The translations under genes and the position numbers were made by a program. The notes below the pieces were generated by a model, which saw only the letters and a program-made list of their open reading frames with translations, made no database searches and was not told where the DNA came from. A stretch of 64,000 bases of DNA from NCBI RefSeq assembly GCF_014698015.1, contig NZ_JACXBS010000005.1:1-64000 (forward strand), written 5' to 3'. Position 1 is the stretch's first letter. Each line of letters opens with the position of its first letter. Origin of the DNA: Kocuria sp. cx-455 (GTDB lineage: Bacteria > Actinomycetota > Actinomycetes > Actinomycetales > Micrococcaceae). Shown here in pieces: positions 57,705 through 64,000 of this stretch.

Positions 57705-60700
57705 GCGAGTGCCCGGCAAGGACGGCGTCGCGCAGGTTCTTCTCGTGGACCTGCAAGCTGTTGACCGACCAGGAGAACTGCCGCTGAGCGGTGATCGCCT
57801 GCAACGCCGCCCCGAGTTCGGACACCGTGGTCATGATCGGAACGCCGATCGATGTGGCCGCCGCGCGGATCTGGTAGCCGTCGCTGCGGGCCTTCTGACC
57901 GCCGGAGGGTGTGTTGAAGATCAGGTCGATCTTGCCGTCGGTGATCCAGTCGGCCACGGAATCCTCGCCCGCAGGGGCGTCAGTGATCTTGGAGACCACG
58001 GTGGATTCAATGCCGTTGCGTCGCAGCACGTCCGCGGTGCCACCCGTGGAGACGATCTCGAAGCCCAGGTTGGAGAACATCTTCACGTAAATCACCGCCG
58101 AGCGTTTGTCCTTGTTGGCCACCGAGACGAACAGTCGTCCCGAGGTCGGCAGCGGACCACCCACGGCCGCCTGCGCCTTGGCGAACGCGGTGTCGAAGTA
58201 GCCATCGATGCCCATGACCTCGCCGGTCGAGCGCATTTCGGGGCCCAGCAGGGAATCGACCACGGAGCCCTCGGCGGTGCGGAAACGGGCGAAGGGCAGC
58301 ACGGCCTCCTTCACGGCGACCGGCGTGTTCACCGGAAGATCCGCCCCGTCGTACGTGGACGGCAGCACGTGCTCGGCGCGCAACTGGGCAATGGAACGGC
58401 CCGTGCCCAGCAGCGCGGCGGCCTTGGCCAACTGCACACCGGTTGCCTTGGACACGAACGGAACGGTACGCGAGGCGCGCGGATTGGCCTCGATCACGTA
58501 GAGGATGTTCGAGGCCAGGGCGAACTGGATGTTGATCAGGCCGTTGACGCCCACACCGCGGGCAATGTCCGCGGTGGCCTCGCGCACGCGCTCGACTACC
58601 TCGGGGCCCAGCGTGATCGGCGGGAGAACACACGCGGAGTCACCGGAGTGAATACCGGCCTCCTCGATGTGCTCCATCACACCGCCCACGTACACCTCCT
58701 TACCGTCGAAGAGCGCATCCACGTCGATCTCGATGGCGTCCTCGAGGAACTTGTCGATCAGCGCGGGACGGCTGGCGCTGACCTCGGTCGCGTTCTCGAG
58801 GTAACGGCGCAGCGAATCCTGGTCGTAGACGATTTCCATGCCGCGGCCACCGAGCACGTACGAAGGGCGCACGAGCACGGGGTAGCCGATGTCCTGGGCG
58901 ATAGCGCTCGCCTCCTCGAAGGTGGCGGCCGTGCCGTTCTTGGGCTGGCGCAGTCCCGCCTGGTGCAGCACACGGGCGAACTCCCCGCGGTCCTCGGCCA
59001 GGTCGATGGCCTCGGGGGTGGTCCCCAGAATGGGCACCCCGGCGGTCTTCAGGTCCGCAGCCAGCTTCAGCGGGGTCTGACCACCCAGTTGCACGAACAC
59101 GCCCATCAGACCACCGCTGCGGCGTTCCGCCTCGACGACCTCCATGACGTCCTCGAACGTGAGCGGTTCGAAGTACAAGCGCGTGGACACGTCGTAGTCG
59201 GTGGAGACGGTCTCCGGGTTGCAGTTGACCAAGACGGTCTCGTACCCGGCCTCGCGCAGCACCATGGAGGCGTGCACGCACGAGTAATCGAATTCAATGC
59301 CCTGACCGATGCGGTTGGGGCCCGAACCGAGAATCATGATCGACGGCTTCGCGTGCGGGGCGATCTCGTTCTCGTCGTCGTAGCTCGAATAGTGATAGGG
59401 CGTGAAGGCCTCGAACTCGGCCGCGCACGTGTCAACGGTCTTGAACACGGGGCGGATGTCCAGGGCGTGGCGGATACCGCGCACCACGGACTCGTCCAGA
59501 TGCGCCAATTCACCGATCTGGGCGTCCGAGAAGCCGTGGCGTTTGGCCTCCCGCAGCGTTTCGGGGCGCAGGTCGGGGTCCTCGCGGATCAGCTCAGCGG
59601 TTTCATTGAGCAACTGCAGTTGGTCCAGGAACCACGGGTCGATCGCGGTGGCGTCGAAGAGCTGCTCGATCGTGGCACCGGCCAGCAGCGCCCGCTGCAC
59701 GTTGCGCAGCCGTTCCGTGGTGGTCTCCTTGGTGCGCTCCACCAAGCGGGCCACGGTGTTGGGCCCGGGTTCCACCGCGGGCCTGGTGAAGTCGAAGGAG
59801 GAGCCCTTCTGTTCCAAGGACCGCAGCGCCTTCTGCAGGGCCTCGGTGAAGTTGCGGCCGATGGCCATGGCCTCACCCACCGACTTCATGGTGGTGGTCA
59901 GCGTGGGATCCGCCGCCGGGAACTTCTCGAACGCGAATCGCGGCACCTTGACCACCACGTAGTCCAGGGTCGGTTCGAAACTCGCCGGGGTCTTCTGCGT
60001 GATGTCGTTGGGGATTTCGTCCAGGGTGTACCCCAGCGACAGCTTGGTGGCGATCTTGGCGATCGGGAAGCCGGTGGCCTTGGAGGCCAGCGCGGAGGAA
60101 CGGGACACGCGCGGGTTCATCTCGATGACCACGATGCGCCCGGTGGCCGGCTCCACGGCGAACTGGATGTTGCAGCCACCGGTGTCCACGCCCACCTCAC
60201 GGATCACAGCGATCGCGATGTCACGCATGCGCTGGTACTCCACGTCGGTCAGGGTCAGCGCGGGCGCAACGGTGATCGAGTCACCGGTGTGCACGCCCAC
60301 GGGGTCCACGTTCTCGATCGAGCACACGACCACCACGTTGTCGTTGGCGTCGCGCATCATTTCCAGCTCGTATTCCTTCCACCCGAGGATGGACTCCTCG
60401 AGCAGCACCTCGGAGGTGGGCGAGTACTGGATGCCGGCCCCGGCGATGCGATGCAGATCGGTCTCGTTGTAGGCCATACCCGAGCCCAAACCGCCCATCG
60501 TGAAGGACGGGCGCACCACCATGGGGTACCCCAGGGTCTCGGCGGCGGCCAGCGCCTCGGGCATCGAGTGGACGATCACGGAGCGGGCGGATTCCGCGCC
60601 GCAGCGCTGCACCACACCCTTGAACGCCTCGCGGTCCTCGCCCAGGTTGATGGCCGCGACGTCCGCGCCGATGAGTTCGACGTCGTACTTGTCCAGCACG

Positions 60701-61017
60701 CCGTTGGCGTCCAGTGCCAGCGCGGTGTTCAGGGCGGTCTGGCCACCCAGGGTGGGCAGAACGGCGTCGGGACGTTCCTTCTCGATGATCTTCTCGACCA
60801 CCTCGGGGGTGATGGGCTCCACATAGGTGGCATCGGCGAACTCGGGGTCCGTCATGATGGTCGCGGGGTTGGAGTTCACGAGGATCACCCGGATGCCCTC
60901 GTCCTTGAGCACCCGCAACGCCTGGGTACCGGAGTAGTCGAACTCGGCGGCCTGACCGATCACGATGGGGCCGGAGCCGATCACCAGAACACTGTTCAGA
61001 TCTTGCCTACGGGGCAT
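57697..61017 (-). CDS. carB: Carbamoyl-phosphate synthase large subunit
   Basis: CarB makes carbamoyl phosphate from bicarbonate, ammonia and two ATP for pyrimidine and arginine synthesis. The 1106-residue protein has two homologous ATP-grasp halves ([19 protein letters not shown] at the start, [19 protein letters not shown] at the midpoint), ATP-site loops [14 protein letters not shown] and [14 protein letters not shown], and a C-terminal allosteric domain ([19 protein letters not shown]). No truncation is seen. Start overlaps the carA stop by one base (TAATG) and it overlaps the pyrF start region. Confidence 0.97.
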   Translation of the reverse strand: MPRRQDLNSVLVIGSGPIVIGQAAEFDYSGTQALRVLKDEGIRVILVNSNPATIMTDPEFADATYVEPITPEVVEKIIEKERPDAVLPTLGGQTALNTALALDANGVLDKYDVELIGADVAAINLGEDREAFKGVVQRCGAESARSVIVHSMPEALAAAETLGYPMVVRPSFTMGGLGSGMAYNETDLHRIAGAGIQYSPTSEVLLEESILGWKEYELEMMRDANDNVVVVCSIENVDPVGVHTGDSITVAPALTLTDVEYQRMRDIAIAVIREVGVDTGGCNIQFAVEPATGRIVVIEMNPRVSRSSALASKATGFPIAKIATKLSLGYTLDEIPNDITQKTPASFEPTLDYVVVKVPRFAFEKFPAADPTLTTTMKSVGEAMAIGRNFTEALQKALRSLEQKGSSFDFTRPAVEPGPNTVARLVERTKETTTERLRNVQRALLAGATIEQLFDATAIDPWFLDQLQLLNETAELIREDPDLRPETLREAKRHGFSDAQIGELAHLDESVVRGIRHALDIRPVFKTVDTCAAEFEAFTPYHYSSYDDENEIAPHAKPSIMILGSGPNRIGQGIEFDYSCVHASMVLREAGYETVLVNCNPETVSTDYDVSTRLYFEPLTFEDVMEVVEAERRSGGLMGVFVQLGGQTPLKLAADLKTAGVPILGTTPEAIDLAEDRGEFARVLHQAGLRQPKNGTAATFEEASAIAQDIGYPVLVRPSYVLGGRGMEIVYDQDSLRRYLENATEVSASRPALIDKFLEDAIEIDVDALFDGKEVYVGGVMEHIEEAGIHSGDSACVLPPITLGPEVVERVREATADIARGVGVNGLINIQFALASNILYVIEANPRASRTVPFVSKATGVQLAKAAALLGTGRSIAQLRAEHVLPSTYDGADLPVNTPVAVKEAVLPFARFRTAEGSVVDSLLGPEMRSTGEVMGIDGYFDTAFAKAQAAVGGPLPTSGRLFVSVANKDKRSAVIYVKMFSNLGFEIVSTGGTADVLRRNGIESTVVSKITDAPAGEDSVADWITDGKIDLIFNTPSGGQKARSDGYQIRAAATSIGVPIMTTVSELGAALQAITAQRQFSWSVNSLQVHEKNLRDAVLAGHSRG

Positions 61018-62204
61018 TAGTGCTGTCCTGCTTCCTGAGTCGCGGTGCCCTGTGCGGCCCGGTCCATCACGTCGATAAAGCGGTCGAAAAGGTAGGCGGC
61101 GTCATGCGGACCCGCCGCGGCCTCGGGGTGGTACTGCACCGAGAAGGCCGGCAGATCCAGGCAGCGGATGCCCTCCACCACGTTGTCGTTGAGGCCCACG
61201 TGCGACACCGTCACGGAACCGAAGCGCGGCTCGGGAGCGGTGACGGTCTCCCCCACCGGAGCGTCCACGGCGAACCCGTGGTTCTGGGAGGTGATCTCTA
61301 CCTTGCCGGTGGTCAGGTCCATGACCGGCTGATTGATGCCGCGGTGGCCGAAGGGCAGCTTGTACGTGCCGAAGCCCAGCGCACGGCCGAGCAGCTGATT
61401 GCCGAAGCAAATTCCGAAGAACGGGATCTTGGCGTCCAGGACCTCTCGCAACAGCTGCACCTGGTGGTCCGCGGTGGCGGGGTCACCGGGACCGTTGGAG
61501 AAGAACACCCCGTCCACGTGGCGCCCGGTGAGCTCATCGAACGTGGTGGTGGCCGGCAGCACGTGGACTCGTACGCCGCGCTCGGCAAAGCGCTGGGGGG
61601 TCATGCCCTTGATACCCAGGTCCACGGCGGCCAGCTCGTGCTTCACGGGCCCGTCCCAGCCGTGATCGGCCGGTTCCACCACGTAGGCCTCGTCGATGCT
61701 GACCGATTCGGCCAGACTCTGGCCCTCCATGGTGGGCTGGTCCTTGACGAGCTGGACGAGCTCGGAAACGGGCCGGGCGGCGTCGTCCCCGGCGAAGATA
61801 CCCGCCCGCATGGCCCCCTTGTCCCGCACGTGGCGCGTGAGCGCGCGGGTGTCCACGCCCTGCAGGCCCACGATGTTCTGAGCGGTGAGCTCGTCGTCCA
61901 GGCTGCGTTCCGAACGCCAGTTGGAGGCCCTGCGCGCTGGGTCGCGCACCACGAAGCCGTTAACCCAGATCTTGCGCGATTCGGCGTCCTGGTCATTGAC
62001 GCCCGTGTTACCGATGTGCGGGGCGGTCTGAATGACGATCTGTCCCGCGTAGGAGGGATCCGTGAGGGTTTCCTGGTAACCGGTCATTCCCGTGGCGAAC
62101 ACGGCCTCACCAAAGGTGTTGCCGGCGGCTCCCCAGGAACGACCGCGGAACACGCGTCCGTCCTCGAGGACCAGGACGGACGGTTGAAGGGGGTGTGAGT
62201 TCAC
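61017..62204 (-). CDS. carA: Carbamoyl-phosphate synthase small subunit
   Basis: CarA hydrolyses glutamine and channels ammonia to CarB. The 395-residue protein has the N-terminal CPSase domain ([32 protein letters not shown]) and a class I amidotransferase domain with catalytic Cys in [16 protein letters not shown] and the His-Glu pair in [12 protein letters not shown]. The start follows AAAGGAGTTCT. It lies 50 bp after a small membrane protein gene in the pyrimidine operon. Confidence 0.97.
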   Translation of the reverse strand: MNSHPLQPSVLVLEDGRVFRGRSWGAAGNTFGEAVFATGMTGYQETLTDPSYAGQIVIQTAPHIGNTGVNDQDAESRKIWVNGFVVRDPARRASNWRSERSLDDELTAQNIVGLQGVDTRALTRHVRDKGAMRAGIFAGDDAARPVSELVQLVKDQPTMEGQSLAESVSIDEAYVVEPADHGWDGPVKHELAAVDLGIKGMTPQRFAERGVRVHVLPATTTFDELTGRHVDGVFFSNGPGDPATADHQVQLLREVLDAKIPFFGICFGNQLLGRALGFGTYKLPFGHRGINQPVMDLTTGKVEITSQNHGFAVDAPVGETVTAPEPRFGSVTVSHVGLNDNVVEGIRCLDLPAFSVQYHPEAAAGPHDAAYLFDRFIDVMDRAAQGTATQEAGQH

Positions 62205-62254
62205 AGAGAACTCCTTTCCTTTTCATCAAAAACTTGGCGTGAAGGTCGCACAAC

Positions 62255-62752
62255 TTAGGGGGCGCCCACGAGCGCCGACGCCGCGTTCTCGAGTTCGCGG
62301 GATTCCTCGCCGCTGCGCGCGCGGAAACCCGTGTCGACTACGGTGTCGCCGAGCTGCCACGTGAACACGACCAGGCCGTTACGTTCCACGAACTTGCCGA
62401 CCATTCCGGAGGTGGTGGCCACCGAGCGCAGCTGCTCGCGAGGGATGTAAACGTCCGGCGCGCCCTGGCGGTTGATGAGCACACCGTCCCGGGCGACGAT
62501 TGCCTCCGCATTGGAGCGCACCCCCAGGCCGTGAATGGCGATCCGCTCGAGCGGCTGGGCGGTGTAGGTGGTCACCACGTACATGCCGTCCGCTCGGGTC
62601 ACGAGCCGGTCAAGGAGGTCCGCGGGCGCCTGCGGCAACCGGGGCACGTCCGACTGACGTCGAATCCGGCCTCGCCACCCCCGCCACACCAGGGCGAAGA
62701 GCACCACGACGATCAGGATCGCGAGGAGCGTGGGGAGGAACTTGTCAGACAT
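62255..62752 (-). CDS. Small membrane protein of the pyrimidine operon (PH-like domain)
   Basis: This 165-residue protein has one N-terminal membrane helix (about 6-25, LPTLLAILIVVVLFALVW) and a basic WRGWRGRIRRQ stop-transfer segment. A soluble beta-rich domain follows (GMYVVTTYTAQPLERIAIHG, GVLINRQGAPDVYIP, GLVVFTWQLGDTVVDTGFRA). It is a conserved member of actinobacterial pyrC-carA operons, sometimes labelled PH-like, with no known function. It lies 33 bp after pyrC and before carA. Position suggests cotranscription with pyrimidine genes, perhaps a membrane tether, but that is inference. Confidence 0.8.
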   Translation of the reverse strand: MSDKFLPTLLAILIVVVLFALVWRGWRGRIRRQSDVPRLPQAPADLLDRLVTRADGMYVVTTYTAQPLERIAIHGLGVRSNAEAIVARDGVLINRQGAPDVYIPREQLRSVATTSGMVGKFVERNGLVVFTWQLGDTVVDTGFRARSGEESRELENAASALVGAP

Positions 62753-62785
62753 GGACGGGGTGCCTTTCGTGGGTCGGATCGGGTC

Positions 62786-64000
62786 TCAGGCGGGCAGCGG
62801 TGTGGTGAGCTGACCGTCCAGGACCACCGGGTGGCCCCGGTAGAAGGTGGCGCTCACGCGCCCGGGCAGCGGCATGCCCCTGTAGGGGCTGTTGCGCCCC
62901 TTGGACACGTGGGTCTGCGGGTTGACGGGGGTCTCCCCCGCCGGATCCCACAGCGTGATGTTGGCGGCGGCGCCGGCTTCCAGCGCCCCGCCCTGATCCG
63001 GCAACCCCAGGATCTCGGACGGGCGGCGCGAAGCGATCTTCGCAACCGTGGCCCAGTCGATCATTCCGGTGTCCACCAGGGTTTTCTGCACCACCGACAG
63101 CGCGGTCTCCAACCCGGTCATCCCCATGGCCGCGCAGCTCCACTCGGACTCCTTGTCCTCCAACGTGTGCGGGGCGTGGTCGGTGCCGATGACGTCAACG
63201 GTGCCGTCCACCACGGCCGCGCGCAGGGCCATGACGTCCTCGTTCGTGCGCAACGGGGGGTTGACCTTGTAGACCGGGTCGAAGGTGCGCACCAGTTCCT
63301 CGGTGAGCAGCAGGTGGTGGGGGGTGACCTCGGCGGTCACGTTGATGCCGCGTTCCTTGGCCCAGCGCACGATCTCCACGGAACCCTTGGTGGAGAGGTG
63401 ACAAATGTGCAACCGGGAGTTCACGTGCCGGGTCAGCAGAACGTCGCGGGCAATGATGGCTTCCTCCGCAACGGCCGGCCACCCGGTCAACCCGAGCTCC
63501 GCGGAAACGACGCCCTCGTTCATTTGGGCGCCCTCGGTCAGGCGGGGCTCCTGGGCGTGCTGAGCCACGAGCCCGTCGAAGGATTTCACGTACTCCAGGG
63601 CTCGGCGCATGAGCACGGGATCGTGTACGCACTTGCCGTCGTCGGAGAACATCCGCACCCGTGCGCGGGATTCGGCCATGGCACGGATCTCGGAGAGTTG
63701 TTTGCCCTCCAACCCCACGGTCACGGCACCCACGGGATGCACGTCGGCCCAGCCTGCGTCCCGGCCCAGCTGCCAGACCTGCTCCACCACGCCGGCGGTG
63801 TCCGCCACGGGGTTGGAGTTGGCCATCGCGCACACCGCCGTGTAACCGCCCTTGGCGGCGGCGCGCGTCCCGGTCTCCACCGTCTCGGCATCCTCGTGGC
63901 CGGGCTGGCGCAAGTGGGTGTGCATGTCCACCAGCCCCGGGAGGGCGATCAGGCCGGTGGCATCCACCACGGTGGCGCCCGCGGGGGCGGCCACCGAGCC
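62786..64000 (-). CDS. pyrC: Dihydroorotase, 3' part (5' end outside the window)
   Basis: PyrC closes carbamoyl aspartate to dihydroorotate using a binuclear zinc site. At least 404 residues are visible. Metal motifs are DMHTHLRQPGHEDAE (HxH), a His in SRLHICHLSTKG, TPHHLLL and the catalytic Asp in GTDHAPHTLEDK. The C terminus is complete (DGQLTTPLPA). The frame stays open beyond the internal GTG at 63994, and the typical N-terminal beta strand lies upstream of the edge, so the gene continues right. A pyrB gene is expected next. Confidence 0.95.
   Translation of the reverse strand, partial: GSVAAPAGATVVDATGLIALPGLVDMHTHLRQPGHEDAETVETGTRAAAKGGYTAVCAMANSNPVADTAGVVEQVWQLGRDAGWADVHPVGAVTVGLEGKQLSEIRAMAESRARVRMFSDDGKCVHDPVLMRRALEYVKSFDGLVAQHAQEPRLTEGAQMNEGVVSAELGLTGWPAVAEEAIIARDVLLTRHVNSRLHICHLSTKGSVEIVRWAKERGINVTAEVTPHHLLLTEELVRTFDPVYKVNPPLRTNEDVMALRAAVVDGTVDVIGTDHAPHTLEDKESEWSCAAMGMTGLETALSVVQKTLVDTGMIDWATVAKIASRRPSEILGLPDQGGALEAGAAANITLWDPAGETPVNPQTHVSKGRNSPYRGMPLPGRVSATFYRGHPVVLDGQLTTPLPA

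Noticed and set aside
57310..61020. Very long open frame (over 1200 codons) on the plus strand opposite carB and pyrF
   Set aside because: It mirrors the third-position GC bias of the real genes on the other strand, has a His/Gly/Arg-rich composition unlike any family, and has no ribosome site.

Overview
The window comes from a high-GC actinobacterium, most likely the Micrococcaceae (Kocuria, Rothia, Micrococcus or Arthrobacter side). This is inferred from the many GTG starts, the actinobacterial bc1-aa3 respiratory genes (diheme QcrC, long Rieske QcrA, CtaF), the actinobacterial integration host factor, a PriA without helicase motifs, and the gene orders comEA-comEC-holA / rpsT / lepA-hemW / hrcA-dnaJ-rsmE / phoH-ybeY-era and pyrF-mihF-gmk-rpoZ-coaBC-metK-priA. 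No species can be named from sequence alone.

Left edge (1-456). The window opens inside an IS6-family insertion sequence: its terminal repeat and the first 21 codons of its transposase are present. About 170 bp further in is a 28-bp 11-6-11 site that matches actinobacterial dif, the XerC/XerD site of the replication terminus. Most housekeeping genes to its right lie on the minus strand, as expected if a fork travels leftward toward dif.

457-16936. A YCII-like protein, a short UvrA paralogue, a DUF3054 membrane protein, a stand-alone Lrp effector domain and trpD come first. Then follow ctaE-qcrCAB (plus strand) and ctaCDF (minus strand), which together encode the cytochrome bc1-aa3 supercomplex. 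The two blocks are separated by about 1.3 kb holding a decayed IS481-type transposase. erpA, an M20 peptidase and a DUF3043 membrane protein end the section.

17041-35242. These are mostly minus-strand core genes: pyrD, uppS, recO, leuA (with a leucine-rich leader peptide and hairpin), an LCP cell-wall ligase, era-ybeY-phoH, rsmE-dnaJ-hrcA (with a CIRCE operator) and hemW-lepA. A GerMN-type lipoprotein, DUF3097 and DUF4870 are on the plus strand.

35361-46045. A PemK-type gene and rpsT are on the plus strand. holA, comEC, comEA, degV and leuS are on the minus strand. An ECF41-like sigma factor and a small DUF1059-like gene sit between comEC and holA, and the small gene carries a promoter matching the ECF41 motif.

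46239-64000. A plus-strand cluster encodes a hydrolase, a glycosyltransferase, an M1 aminopeptidase and an OsmC protein. The minus strand then holds priA, metK, coaBC, rpoZ, gmk, mihF, pyrF, carB, carA, a membrane protein and the 3' part of pyrC, i.e. nucleotide and cofactor supply plus replication restart.

The most notable non-genic signals are the dif site beside the IS6 end, the ECF41 module, the leuA leader, and a recurrent 12-mer (CGACGACGCCGC). The 12-mer forms hairpins both at terminators and, in different reading frames, inside poorly conserved parts of Era, CoaBC and PyrF.
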